The notes under the pieces were generated by a model, which was not told where the DNA came from, searched no databases, and saw only the letters and a program-made list of their open reading frames with translations. Source: Bacteroidaceae bacterium (lineage in GTDB: Bacteria > Bacteroidota > Bacteroidia > Bacteroidales > Bacteroidaceae). From it: a DNA stretch of 64,000 nucleotides. The position numbers were made by a program, and so were the translations under genes. Position 1 is the stretch's first letter. Each line of letters opens with the position of its first letter. Below, piece after piece: positions 1 through 8,162 of the stretch. The stretch spans positions 1 through 64,000 of the forward strand of contig JAFXXQ010000008.1 in the NCBI GenBank assembly GCA_017542145.1, in the 5' to 3' direction.

Positions 1-70
1 TGTCCTGTATAATTTATTATTTGACGATTCACTATTTGGCTGCGCACTAATTCCTAATTCCCAATTGCGC

Positions 71-121
71 CAAAGCTATTTATTCTTCATTTTTCATTCT
101 TCATTCTTCATTTTTCATTAA
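71..121 (+). repeat. family A repeat arm upstream of argE
   Basis: This T-rich array of 7-base words (CTTCATT and TTTCATT) follows the family A landmark CAAAGCTATTTATTC and ends about 12 bases before the argE start. Only the right arm is present here. The preceding 70 bases contain different AT-rich words (ATTTGACGATT, AATTCCTAATTCCC) that look like debris of other repeat families. Confidence 0.8.
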
Positions 122-133
122 AAAGAATTTTTT

Positions 134-1174
134 ATGATTAACTTGCTCAAATCCCTCATATCCATTCCCTCCTTCAGCCGCGAGGAGGCGGCGGCGTGCG
201 ACTGCCTCGAAGCATGGATGAAGGCACATGGCCTTGATGTCCATCGTAAGGGAAACAACGTATGGGTCGAGCAGCCCGGACGGGGCGACGGCCGCCCTGT
301 CGTCCTCCTCAACGCCCACCTCGACACCGTGCGCCCCGCCGCCGGCTACACCCGCGACCCCTTCACCCCCGTCCTTGAGGGCGACCGCCTCTACGGCCTC
401 GGCAGCAACGACGACGGCGGCTCGCTCGTCGCCCTGCTGGCCGCCTTCATCGAGCTGTCGCGACTGCCCCAGCCCTGCCGCTTCGTCTATAGCGCCACCG
501 CCGAGGAGGAGGTCTGCGGACAAGGAGGCATCGAGAGCATCCTCGACGACATCGGGCCCTTCGACCTCGGCATCATCGGCGAGCCCACCCAGATGCAGAT
601 GGCCGTGGCCGAGCGCGGGCTGATGGTGCTCGACTGCACCGCCCACGGCCGCAGCGGACACGCCGCCCGCGGCGAGGGTGTCAACGCTCTATACGAGGCC
701 ATCGAGGATATCAACTGGTTCCGCACCTACAGATTCCCCCAAACGTCCGACTATCTTGGCGAGGTGAAGATGACCGTCACTATGATCCAATGCGGCACAC
801 AGCACAACGTCGTGCCCGACCGTTGCACCTACGTCGTCGATGTCCGTCCCAACGGCATGTACACCAACCCCGAGATACTTGCCGAGATACAAGCCCACGT
901 CCGTTCGGACGTCGTGCCCCGTTCGCTGCGTCACAGCAGTTCCCACATACCCCTCGCCCACCCCGTCGTGCAGCGAGGACTCAGCCTCGGCCTCACCCCC
1001 TTCGGCTCCCCCACCACCAGCAACCAAACCGTCCTCCCCATGTTTACCACCCTCAAAATCGGCCCTGGCGACTCCGCCCGTTCCCACACCGCCGACGAGT
1101 ACATCCGCCTAAGCGAAATCCAGCAAGGCACAGAAATCTATGTCAAGCTGCTCAATCAGCTTGAAATAGAATGA
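134..1174 (+). CDS. argE: M20 family deacylase, ArgE-like (N-acyl-ornithine/citrulline deacylase)
   Basis: This zinc-dependent M20 amidohydrolase of 346 residues probably removes the N-acyl group in arginine biosynthesis. Metal-site signatures are in order: NAHLDT (about residue 60), GSNDDGG (about 95), the catalytic Glu pair in ATAEEEVCG (about 120), GEPT (about 150) and the C-terminal SHTADEY His (about 319). In Bacteroides the pathway runs through N-succinylated intermediates, so the substrate may be N-succinylcitrulline rather than N-acetylornithine; this is inferred from family knowledge. argH follows 0.5 kb downstream on the same strand, which supports the arginine role. The ATG at 134 fits the family N-terminus. 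The stop codon lies inside the left arm of a family A repeat, so the repeat abuts the reading frame exactly. Confidence 0.85.
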   Translation: MINLLKSLISIPSFSREEAAACDCLEAWMKAHGLDVHRKGNNVWVEQPGRGDGRPVVLLNAHLDTVRPAAGYTRDPFTPVLEGDRLYGLGSNDDGGSLVALLAAFIELSRLPQPCRFVYSATAEEEVCGQGGIESILDDIGPFDLGIIGEPTQMQMAVAERGLMVLDCTAHGRSGHAARGEGVNALYEAIEDINWFRTYRFPQTSDYLGEVKMTVTMIQCGTQHNVVPDRCTYVVDVRPNGMYTNPEILAEIQAHVRSDVVPRSLRHSSSHIPLAHPVVQRGLSLGLTPFGSPTTSNQTVLPMFTTLKIGPGDSARSHTADEYIRLSEIQQGTEIYVKLLNQLEIE

Positions 1175-1624
1175 AAAATGAAAAATGAAGAATGAAAAAT
1201 AAATAGCCCTGAATATGGAAAACGAAGATAATATCGTTTTATCAAAAGCAGAAGCTTATGCCATACGAATCATTAAACTCTATCGTTATTTACAAAAAGA
1301 AAAAAACGAAAAGATAATGTCGAATCAACTCCTCCGATGCGGAACAAGTGTAGGCGCGAACCTGACAGAAAGCAATGATTCTATCAGCCACGCCGAGTTT
1401 ATTGCCAAAACACAGATTGCTTTGAAGGAGTGTTCAGAATCCCTCTACTGGTTAAAATTATTGGTTTCAACAGAATACATCACTCAAATCCAATACGAGT
1501 CCATCTTTTCGGACGGCAAGGATATCCAACGTCTCCTTATAGCCATCCTTAAATCAGCAAAAACCAACCCGCGTAATTGGTAATACATTTTATTTTTCAT
1601 TCTTCATTCTTCATTTTTCATTAA
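1171..1624 (+). repeat. family A inverted-arm element with a four-helix-bundle gene as cargo
   Basis: The left arm (1171-1207, words ATGAAAA and ATGAAGA) and right arm (1588-1622, words TTTCATT and CTTCATT) are near-perfect reverse complements. Other family A copies in this window carry a loop of only about 50 bases between the same arms. Here the loop is replaced by a complete 122-codon gene in the same orientation. The element occupies the whole gap between argE and argH. Confidence 0.8.
1215..1583 (+). CDS. four-helix-bundle protein (23S rRNA intervening-sequence protein family)
   Basis: This 122-residue protein belongs to the small four-helix-bundle family first seen in 23S rRNA intervening sequences. 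Family hallmarks are an N-terminal helix with Y-A-I-R, the core RCGTSVGANLTES (about residues 42-54), then a helix with AKTQIALKECSESLYWLKLL. Its length matches the family norm. Biochemical function is unknown; relatives include Avd, the accessory protein of diversity-generating retroelements, but no reverse transcriptase is present here. It is flanked on both sides by inverted family A arms, as rRNA intervening sequences are flanked by complementary stems. Its codon use is plainer and more AT-rich than that of argE and argH, which suggests independent arrival. Confidence 0.9.
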   Translation: MENEDNIVLSKAEAYAIRIIKLYRYLQKEKNEKIMSNQLLRCGTSVGANLTESNDSISHAEFIAKTQIALKECSESLYWLKLLVSTEYITQIQYESIFSDGKDIQRLLIAILKSAKTNPRNW

Positions 1625-1631
1625 AAAAGTC

Positions 1632-2927
1632 ATGAAATTATGGGACAAAGGCTACGAGCCTGACAAACTGATAGAGAACTTCACCGTAGGTAACGACCGT
1701 GAGCTTGACCTGCAGCTGGCGCGTTACGACGTGCTGGGCAGCATGGCCCACATCCGTATGTTGGAGTCCATCGGGCTGCTCGGCAAGGACGAGCTCCCCC
1801 TGCTGCTCGATGGTCTGCAGGCTATCCTCGATGACATCGATGCCGGACGCTTCACCATCGAGCCCGGTGTCGAAGACGTCCACAGCGAGGTCGAGCAGCT
1901 GCTCACCCAGCGTCTGGGCGACATCGGCAAGAAGATCCACTCCGGCCGCAGCCGCAACGACCAGGTGCTCGTTGACCTCAAGCTCTTCTTCCGCGACCGC
2001 TTGAAGGACACCGCCCGCGACGTCGCCACCCTCTTCCACCGCTTGCAAACCCTCAGCGAGCAGTACAAGGATGTCCTCATGCCCGGCTATACCCATCTGC
2101 AGGTAGCTATGCCCTCGTCGTTCGGCCTGTGGTTTGGTGCCTATGCCGAGACGCTCGTTGACGACGTCCGTCTGCTTGCGGCTGCCTACGCCATAGCCGA
2201 CCAGAACCCGTTAGGTAGTGCTGCCGGCTATGGCTCGTCGTTTCCTCTCAACCGCACCATGACTACGGAGCTACTCGGTTTCTCCACGCTCCACTACAAC
2301 GTCGTCGCTGCCCAGATGAGTCGCGGCAAGACCGAGCGCGCCATCGCCGCTGCCCTCAGCGCCATTGCAGCCACCCTCGGACGCTTCGCTATGGATGTCT
2401 GCCTCTTCATGTGCCAGAACTTCGCCTTCATCTCCTTCCCCGACGAGCTCACTACAGGCAGCAGCATCATGCCCCACAAGAAGAACCCCGATGTCTTTGA
2501 GATTATGCGCGCCAAGTGCAATCGTCTGCAGAGCCTCCCCAACGAAGTCGCCCTTATGACCACCAACCTCCCCCTCGGCTACCAGCGCGACTTCCAGCTG
2601 CTCAAGGACGCCCTCTTCCCCGCCTTCGGCCAGCTTTCCGGCTGTCTGCAGCTCTGCGACTTCATGCTGCAGCACATCCGCGTCCGTCGCGACATCCTCG
2701 ACGACCCTCGCTACGACTACCTCTTTACGGTCGAGGACGTCAACCGCCTCGTCCTCGACGGCACCCCCTTCCGCGAGGCCTACAAGGCTGTCGGCCACGC
2801 CGTTCAGAACGGCACCTATAGCCCCACGCGTACCGTCAGCCATACCCACGAAGGATCCATCGGCAACCTCTGTACCGAAGCCATACGCCAAAAATTCGAC
2901 GATGTCTTCGCCCCCTTCCGGCAATAA
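1632..2927 (+). CDS. argH: argininosuccinate lyase
   Basis: This enzyme cleaves argininosuccinate to arginine and fumarate, the last step of arginine synthesis, in the cytoplasm. The 431 residues begin with the family start (MKLWDKGY), carry HSGRSRNDQ (about residue 107), the TH of GYTHLQVAMP (about 156), and the fumarase/aspartase signature GSSIMPHKKNPD (about 277-288). The length is slightly short for the family (about 450-460) but nothing central is missing. The ATG at 1632 follows the right arm of the family A element by nine bases, so the leader is repeat-derived. It probably functions with the argE-like gene upstream. Confidence 0.97.
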   Translation: MKLWDKGYEPDKLIENFTVGNDRELDLQLARYDVLGSMAHIRMLESIGLLGKDELPLLLDGLQAILDDIDAGRFTIEPGVEDVHSEVEQLLTQRLGDIGKKIHSGRSRNDQVLVDLKLFFRDRLKDTARDVATLFHRLQTLSEQYKDVLMPGYTHLQVAMPSSFGLWFGAYAETLVDDVRLLAAAYAIADQNPLGSAAGYGSSFPLNRTMTTELLGFSTLHYNVVAAQMSRGKTERAIAAALSAIAATLGRFAMDVCLFMCQNFAFISFPDELTTGSSIMPHKKNPDVFEIMRAKCNRLQSLPNEVALMTTNLPLGYQRDFQLLKDALFPAFGQLSGCLQLCDFMLQHIRVRRDILDDPRYDYLFTVEDVNRLVLDGTPFREAYKAVGHAVQNGTYSPTRTVSHTHEGSIGNLCTEAIRQKFDDVFAPFRQ

Positions 2928-2940
2928 CGTGCGCAAGCAT

Positions 2941-2975
2941 TTCAGATTACAAAGGTTAAAGGTTACAAGGTTACG
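2941..2975. repeat. short word array (AAAGGTTA-like) between convergent genes
   Basis: Degenerate copies of an AAGGTTA/ACAAGGTTA word are strung together between argH and the convergent ABC gene. A similar run (AAAGGTTAAGGGTTAAAG) lies at 24009-24026 upstream of the hypD-like gene. Only one arm is visible in each place. Confidence 0.5.
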
Positions 2976-3019
2976 CATTCTCTAATGGCAACCGCGCGCT
3001 AACAGGTCTTCGGCGTAAG

Positions 3020-3673
3020 CTATGCAACGACGCGCCCGTCAACGAGACGTATGGTACGGTCAGTGAGGGCGGCAAGGGTTTCGTCGTGCGTGACGATGAT
3101 GAAGGTTTGGTGGAAGCGTTCGCGAAGGTCGAAGAAAAGCTGATGGAGCTCCTGCTTGTTCTGCGTGTCGAGGCTGCCCGAAGGCTCGTCAGCCAGGATG
3201 ACAGAGGGATGGTTGATGAGGGCACGGGCAACGGCTACACGCTGTTTCTCGCCTCCTGAGAGTTCTGCCGGCTTATGGTCGGCACGGTCGTTGAGACGGA
3301 GGAAGTCCAGCAGTTCACGGGCATCGCGACGGGCATCGTGCATGCTGCGCCCGGCAATGAGGGCGGGCATCATGACATTCTCCTCTGCCGTAAACTCAGG
3401 CAGCAGCTGATGAAACTGAAAGACGAAGCCGATATGCTCGTTGCGATAGGCAGAAAGCTGTTTGTCGCGCAGGCTGAAGACATCAATGCCGTCGATGACG
3501 ACGTTGCCCAAATCAGGACGGTCGAGCGTGCCAATAATCTGCAAAAGCGTGGTCTTGCCTGCTCCGCTGGGACCGACGATGCTGACGATTTCGCTGTCGG
3601 CAACGGTAAGGTCAATGCCCCGCAGCACTTGCAAAGAGCCAAAGGATTTAGTAATATGGGAAAGGGAAATCAT
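3020..3673 (-). CDS. ABC transporter ATP-binding protein, LolD/MacB type
   Basis: This ATPase subunit has 217 residues, counted from the ATG at 3673 ([11 protein letters not shown]). The longer open frame to 3796 is read through repeat DNA and is not the natural start. It has Walker [12 protein letters not shown] (about residues 37-47), signature [15 protein letters not shown] (about 139), Walker [10 protein letters not shown] and the H-loop IIVTHD. Size and motifs fit the LolD/MacB/FtsE branch, which pairs with a separate permease for lipoprotein export, efflux or related extrusion. No permease is adjacent, so the substrate is unknown. A family A repeat ends three bases before the start codon. 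Confidence 0.9.
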   Translation of the reverse strand: MISLSHITKSFGSLQVLRGIDLTVADSEIVSIVGPSGAGKTTLLQIIGTLDRPDLGNVVIDGIDVFSLRDKQLSAYRNEHIGFVFQFHQLLPEFTAEENVMMPALIAGRSMHDARRDARELLDFLRLNDRADHKPAELSGGEKQRVAVARALINHPSVILADEPSGSLDTQNKQELHQLFFDLRERFHQTFIIVTHDETLAALTDRTIRLVDGRVVA

Positions 3674-4007
3674 ACAAATGAAGAATGAAAAATGAAGAAT
3701 AAATAGCTTTGCAAGCGGAGATAGCCGTTGAGGGGAAAAACTGAATACGAAACATTTTAGAATTTGGGGCAATGGTGTCGATGGCATCGACAACAAAATC
3801 GTAAGGAGTATCGAGCAGGGAGGGCACGTCGTCCTCCGTGAGATAGACGGGGAGCGTGTGGAGCGTCAACGCAGGGTTGATGGCAAGCAGACGATCCTGC
3901 ATGACATCGGTTTTCAGACGACCTATAGTGGCATGCGTAGCAGGGAGCAGGCGCTCCATCTTATCGGGGCCAAAAAGCTGTTCTGTCCGTTGCTGCCAGG
4001 AGGTCAT
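3648..4007 (-). pseudogene. tcdA-like (ThiF/E1 family) remnant with internal deletion and repeat-derived tail
   Basis: The first 84 codons (3756-4007) match tRNA threonylcarbamoyladenosine dehydratase: LFGPDKMERL, then LPATHATIGRLKTDVMQDRL, then a DYVVDAIDT-like segment. Normally about 45 residues separate the first two blocks, holding the ATP-binding GxGxxG Rossmann loop; these are missing. After APNSK the frame passes into a family A repeat and encodes [19 protein letters not shown], which resembles the repeat-derived leaders at 15701 and 53307. The C-terminal half of the protein is absent. ATP binding is lost, so I call it a pseudogene. Its start overlaps the stop of the antiporter gene by four bases. 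Confidence 0.75.
3674..3765 (-). repeat. family A element between tcdA remnant and ABC gene
   Basis: Read on the minus strand, this has the family A core (AATGTTTCGTATTC, then CGCTTGCAAAGCTATTTATTC) and the right arm of CTTCATT/TTTCATT words ending at the ABC start. The left arm is missing; in its place the tcdA-like reading frame runs directly into the core. Insertion with loss of flanking sequence would explain the truncated tcdA. Confidence 0.75.
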
Positions 4008-6070
4008 GGGATGGGGTTGGTGAAAGTGGTGGAGAGGGCGTCGCTACGCTGCTCGGGATAGATAATCATCAGGCTGTTGCCCATGAAATACTTCATCAGC
4101 TGGGTGGGCAGATTATCGAAAGAAGGCTGCCACGAGAGGCTGCCACGCCGGGCGCTGACGAGCACGAAGAGATGGTCGAAGCTGAGGTTCTCGGTAGTGG
4201 TGAGCAGGTCGTTCCAGTCAGGCATATCGATAAGCTGGAAGCGCATGTTGGGATGACGGGTACGGATGTAGTCGCTCACCAGACGGAGCGTCTGGGGATG
4301 TCCGTGGAAATCGGCACGGCAGCCCAGCTGCTCGCCGATGTTGCAGAGGCGTTCGAGCCAACGGCAGAAGCCCAACTCGCTCTCCGCCTCCGCCGGAATG
4401 GCCACAACAAGGCGATGGACGACGTTGACGGGCATCAGGTGCTTCACGATGACCACTTGGCGATGGGTACCTTCGACAATATGGTTCAGCGTCGTTCCCA
4501 GGAACGAGTCGGCAAAGTTGCGCTTCTGGTGGAGGCCGAGGATGAGCTCCTTGGCATCAGCCTCCTTGAAGGCATGGAGGATGCTGCCTGCAGGGTTGGT
4601 GCCGAGGCGGTTCTGTGTGACGACGGGCACGTCGGCAGAGGCTCCAATGGCTGCCGCACGGCGCAGGTTCTCGCGTCCCCGCTCCTGCCGGCGCTCAGAG
4701 TCGGCGCCGTCGATGGAGACGTGGAGCGCCACAATCTCACCCGTCGCCTTCGGGCCACGCATGAGGATGGCGGTATTCATCAGATCCTCCACATTATCAG
4801 GATTATTGATAGCCACCATCAGGTTATCGCCCAGAAGGCCCAGCCCCTCCCGCGATGGAGTGGAGCCCTCCCCCTTATGGGGGAGTGGGGAGAGGGTCAT
4901 TTTCGCTGTGCGGAAGGCGGCGTGCTCGGTAGCCACAGAGCTGACGATGCACGAGCCCAGAATCATGGCCACCACGCCATTCAGCACGTTATCGTCCATC
5001 AGGGGCATGCCGTCGGCCTGCATGAGACGCGTGCCCACCATCACCATCGCCAGCGCGCCCGCCGCATGGGCAGAGCTAAGGCCGAACAACATCTCCCGCT
5101 CGTAGCCCTTCAGATGCAGCGATTTCTGCGTCAGCCAAGCCGCAGCCCACTTGGTGGCAAGAGCGGTAATGAGCATCACGGCGATGACAACAATGCCGGC
5201 AAACGACTGCCAAAGGGCAGAGATATTGATGAGCATGCCCACACCTATCAGGAAATAAGGAATGAACAGGGCATTACCGACAAACTCGATGCGGTTCATG
5301 AGGGGCGACACGTGGGGGATATAGCGGTTGAGCACCAGTCCGGCGAGGAAGGCACCCAGCAGCCCCTCCAGCCCAGCAGCATCGGCAAGGGCAGCACTCA
5401 GTATCATCAGCGTCATCACGAAGATGAACTGCGTGATGTTATCGCCATAACGTTTGAAGAACCAGCGTGTCAGCCTCGGATAGCCAAGGAAGATGATGAC
5501 GGCATAGATGCCCGTCCTCACCCCCATCCAGACAAGGAACGAGGGCTCCAGCCGCCCCTCGACACCCGCAGCGATGACCGCCAGGATGACGAGGGCGAGC
5601 AGCAGGGCAATCATGGTGCCGCATACGGCTATGGTGACACAGTCCGTACGCCCCAGTCCGTAGCGTCCTGCGATGGGATAGCTGACCAGCGTGTGCGACG
5701 CCAGTATGCACGACAGCAGCAACGCGGCTGGCAGCCTCAGCCGCAGCACCCACAGCCCCACAGGCAGCCCTACCGCAAAGGGGATAAGGAAGGTGAGGAT
5801 GCCGAAGACGATGCCGCGACGACGGTTCTTGCGGAGGCCCTCCATGTCCAGCTCGAGGCTGGCGAGGAACATGATGTAGTAGAGACCCACCTTGCCGAAG
5901 AGCTCGAAGCTGCTGTCGCGTGCCAACAGCCCCAGCCCGTGCTCGCCCACCAGCACACCCGCCACAATCATCCCCACCAGATGGGGGATGCGCAGCTTGC
6001 GCGACACAAGGGGTACCGTCAGGATGATAGCCAGCACCACCGCGAAGATGAGCGTCGGGTCAGTAATCAT
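4004..6070 (-). CDS. cation:proton antiporter (CPA2/KefB type) with C-terminal universal-stress domains
   Basis: This inner-membrane monovalent cation/proton exchanger has 688 residues from the ATG at 6070. The longer frame would need a TTG at 6085, which overlaps the -7 box. Residues about 1-380 form 12 or so hydrophobic segments with Na/H-exchanger landmarks such as HLVGMIVAGVLVGEHGLG and LEGLLGAFLAGLVLNR. Residues about 410-688 hold UspA-like cytoplasmic domains (NLMVAINNPDN, LILGLHQKRNF, RQVVIVKH). Between the two, residues LSPLPHKGEGSTPSREGLG are encoded by a GC-rich hairpin repeat inserted in frame. Transported ion is unknown. Confidence 0.9.
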   Translation of the reverse strand: MITDPTLIFAVVLAIILTVPLVSRKLRIPHLVGMIVAGVLVGEHGLGLLARDSSFELFGKVGLYYIMFLASLELDMEGLRKNRRRGIVFGILTFLIPFAVGLPVGLWVLRLRLPAALLLSCILASHTLVSYPIAGRYGLGRTDCVTIAVCGTMIALLLALVILAVIAAGVEGRLEPSFLVWMGVRTGIYAVIIFLGYPRLTRWFFKRYGDNITQFIFVMTLMILSAALADAAGLEGLLGAFLAGLVLNRYIPHVSPLMNRIEFVGNALFIPYFLIGVGMLINISALWQSFAGIVVIAVMLITALATKWAAAWLTQKSLHLKGYEREMLFGLSSAHAAGALAMVMVGTRLMQADGMPLMDDNVLNGVVAMILGSCIVSSVATEHAAFRTAKMTLSPLPHKGEGSTPSREGLGLLGDNLMVAINNPDNVEDLMNTAILMRGPKATGEIVALHVSIDGADSERRQERGRENLRRAAAIGASADVPVVTQNRLGTNPAGSILHAFKEADAKELILGLHQKRNFADSFLGTTLNHIVEGTHRQVVIVKHLMPVNVVHRLVVAIPAEAESELGFCRWLERLCNIGEQLGCRADFHGHPQTLRLVSDYIRTRHPNMRFQLIDMPDWNDLLTTTENLSFDHLFVLVSARRGSLSWQPSFDNLPTQLMKYFMGNSLMIIYPEQRSDALSTTFTNPIP
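4828..4905 (-). repeat. GC-rich palindromic element inserted in frame in the antiporter gene
   Basis: CTCCCCCTTATGGGGGAG and flanking C-rich and G-rich runs form an imperfect palindrome. On the coding strand it translates as LSPLPHKGEGSTPSREGLG, exactly at the junction of the membrane and cytoplasmic domains. A smaller relative, AGCCCCCAAAGGGGGATT, lies at 6151-6168 in the adjacent gap. Confidence 0.65.
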
Positions 6071-6082
6071 AATTTCAGGCTG

Positions 6083-6113
6083 CAAAGATAGGTCAAGGCG
6101 AGCGATAATGCAA
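6083..6113 (-). promoter_or_regulatory. Bacteroidetes-type promoter of the antiporter gene
   Basis: On the minus strand the -7 box TATCTTTG (6083-6090) is preceded by TTG (6111-6113) at a 20-base spacing, the standard Bacteroidetes arrangement. It puts transcription start only about 10 bases before the ATG at 6070. Confidence 0.75.
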
Positions 6114-6234
6114 GTTTATTTGCAATTATCCGAGCCGCAGCCTATCTAAAAGCCCCCAAAGGGGGATTAAAGTTACTATTATTTTAAGACACTCGCAAAC
6201 GTTTAGCAAATTTAGCAACGACAACGCCTAACGC

Positions 6235-6323
6235 TGGAAAAATTCCAGCCTGTGGAATTTAAATTCCATTTGATGGAACTTTTTTTCCAGCCTATGGAAC
6301 TTTTTTTCCATTTGATGGAATTC
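6235..6323 (+). repeat. array of four TTCCA-N5-TGGAA palindromes with 21-base period (copy 1)
   Basis: Four 15-base palindromic modules start at 6243, 6264, 6285 and 6306, exactly 21 bases apart. The inner five bases alternate GCCTG, TTTGA, GCCTA, TTTGA; linkers are six bases of T or A. An identical array in inverse orientation lies at 51538-51634, 45 kb away. Confidence 0.95.
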
Positions 6324-6429
6324 TGGGGGAAGCAAGGGCTGTCGGGACTGTCGCTAAAGCGACACGTAGCTGTGCCTTCTTTGTTTGACTGGAATCAAGG
6401 GTGCAGAAAAAAATGTTATTTTCTTCTTT

Positions 6430-6495
6430 CAATCTGTCAATCTGTCAAAGTTATTGATTATGAGCAACGAATGTATGACAGATTGTGACAGATTA
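6430..6495. repeat. AATCTGTC word-arm hairpin
   Basis: AATCTGTCAATCTGTCAA (6430-6447) is inverted as TGACAGATTGTGACAGATT (6476-6494) around a loop of about 28 bases. It has the same arms-of-repeated-words design as families A and B but a different word. Confidence 0.7.
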
Positions 6496-6585
6496 TGAAG
6501 GGAAAAAGGCTTTTCCCACACTTTTCTATATATAGAGGAAGCGGTATTGGCTAAAGACAGGGTGACGAAATGCGGGAGGCACAGG

Positions 6586-7956
6586 TCACTCCGCTGGGAA
6601 GACGGAGAAGTTGCGGATGTGAGGACAGGCTTTCTTGTCATCGACGATGAGGCGCACGGCCTTCACTTCGACGGGGTCGAAGGTGGCGATGTGCTTATGC
6701 CCGATGTTCGTGCCCTCGCAGAGCGGCTGGACGGAGCCGTCGGGGCGTATGCCCTCGATATGCCACGCCAGCACGCGCTCGCCCCGACGGATGTCCTCCT
6801 GTAGGATAATCCTGTCCGTCCGAATGGGTGAGCGGAGGCTCAGCGTCAGTTCGTTACCCTTGCCGGAGGTCTGCGCGGCAGGTGTGCCGTAGCGCTTGCG
6901 GATGGCATCGCCAAAGGCGCTGATACGCTCCACATCGGCATCGGGCACCCGCCCTCGGTTGTCGATGACAATACCCAGCAGCATGTTCGTGTTGCGCCCG
7001 ACACTCGTCTCGTACTTCTTCATCAGCTCATCGACGGAGAACATCATGTGGTCTTGCCCCTCGTGCCAGAACCAGCCGCCCTGGTACGACCAGTTGTAGC
7101 GCAGGGTGAAGTCCGATTCGCCCGGGCACCAGAAGGGGGCGTCGGGTCTGCCATGCAGTCCCTCCACCACGCGCACGCCGTCGGCATTGGTCGTGGAGTC
7201 GGCTGTGGCCCAGCAGGGATAGGGGGCCGTACCAGACTCGTTGCCTACCCAACGGATGAGGTTGTCGTGCCCGTAAGGACCCTGAAAGAGAATGGCATGG
7301 GGCTGCAGCTTCTTGACAAGCGAGAGCACATCGGCACCACCCTCCTTGGGAGAGAGCACGCCTCCGTCGAACCATATTTCGAACAAGTCGCCATAGTTGC
7401 TCCATAGCTCGGTGAGCTGACGGACGACGATGGCGTTGTACTCTTCCTGCGACACGGGTGAGCCGGATTGCACACGGCCTGGATTATCGACGTACAGATA
7501 GCCATTGGCCGTAGTGCTCGCATAGATGCCCGGCCGGATGCCGTACTTCCGGCACGAGGCGATGAAGTCAGCCACGACGTCGCCCTGCCCTCCCTTCCAG
7601 GGGCAGTTCTTCACGCTATAGTCGTGAGCCTCCGTAGGCCACAGGCTGAAACCGCTACAATGCTTGGCCACCAGCACGGCGTACTTCGCCCCAAGGCGCT
7701 GGGCTGTCTTGAGCCATTGGTCGGTATTCAGGTCGGAGGGATTGAATGCGGAGACATCAGGGTGTGTGCCCCAGCGGCGGAAATTATAGGTGTCGTCGAA
7801 CACGGGCATGTCGAAGTGGATGAGCACGCCCACCTCAGCCTCAGCCCAGTCCAGCTGCTGCTTGTTCGGACAGACCACATCGCTGCCCGTCCTGCTGCAG
7901 CCAACCAAAAGCGTCGCTACCACAAAAAGCAGAAAGGGGAATTGTATTCTTTTCAT
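6586..7956 (-). CDS. alpha-L-fucosidase, glycoside hydrolase family 29, lipoprotein
   Basis: This secreted, lipid-anchored exo-fucosidase has 456 residues from the ATG at 7956. The frame extends to 8004, but MKRIQF begins a textbook signal peptide ending LLVGC (Cys20). GH29 landmarks are GVLIHFDM (about 43), AKYAVLVAKHCSGFSLWPT (about 90-108), a region ending in EIWFDGG with the likely nucleophile Asp197, and a C-terminal beta-sandwich-like region (about 350-456). It probably removes terminal fucose from host mucin or plant glycans. It diverges from the lipoprotein regulator at 8216 with a shared 259-base intergenic region. Confidence 0.9.
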   Translation of the reverse strand: MKRIQFPFLLFVVATLLVGCSRTGSDVVCPNKQQLDWAEAEVGVLIHFDMPVFDDTYNFRRWGTHPDVSAFNPSDLNTDQWLKTAQRLGAKYAVLVAKHCSGFSLWPTEAHDYSVKNCPWKGGQGDVVADFIASCRKYGIRPGIYASTTANGYLYVDNPGRVQSGSPVSQEEYNAIVVRQLTELWSNYGDLFEIWFDGGVLSPKEGGADVLSLVKKLQPHAILFQGPYGHDNLIRWVGNESGTAPYPCWATADSTTNADGVRVVEGLHGRPDAPFWCPGESDFTLRYNWSYQGGWFWHEGQDHMMFSVDELMKKYETSVGRNTNMLLGIVIDNRGRVPDADVERISAFGDAIRKRYGTPAAQTSGKGNELTLSLRSPIRTDRIILQEDIRRGERVLAWHIEGIRPDGSVQPLCEGTNIGHKHIATFDPVEVKAVRLIVDDKKACPHIRNFSVFPAE

Positions 7957-8162
7957 CGTCTTCGTGAATGGATGAGACCACTCTGAATGAATAACGTATT
8001 CCACACGTTCTTTATTGTAAAGAATGAGTGAGGAGAGGGTGAATGGTGGCGGTTTTTAGGTGGTTTTCCATCTGGTAGGATGGAAAGAGGGTGGAAAAAA
8101 TGCTTGTGAACGGATGAAAATGAACGCTCGGGGGTGGAAATGCGGTTTTCCACCTCTTTTTG

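Larger units (their letters stand above)
6114..6585. other. gap between antiporter promoter and GH29 gene, repeat-rich
   Basis: No gene is supported here. It holds a short GC hairpin (6151-6168), the 21-base-period TTCCA/TGGAA array (6243-6320), and an inverted pair of AATCTGTC word arms (6430-6447 and 6476-6495). The open frame at 6252-6488 is produced by the array and is not credible as a gene. Confidence 0.7.

Noticed and set aside
1215-1583. Diversity-generating retroelement (Avd-like protein)
   Set aside because: The protein is related to Avd, but no reverse transcriptase, template repeat or variable repeat was seen nearby.
3674-3796. Upstream extension of the ABC transporter frame to 3796
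   Set aside because: The extra 41 residues are read through family A repeat DNA. The ATG at 3673 gives the normal family N-terminus.
4172-6091. 639-codon plus-strand frame opposite the antiporter gene
   Set aside because: It is a shadow of a GC-rich coding strand: rich in His, Gln and Arg, with no domain, and the minus strand encodes an obvious transporter.
6252-6488. Open frame with heptad MELFFQP/MELFFHL repeats
   Set aside because: It arises from the 21-base palindrome array, whose period is divisible by three. The inverse copy at 51448-51651 gives a similar frame with unrelated flanks.
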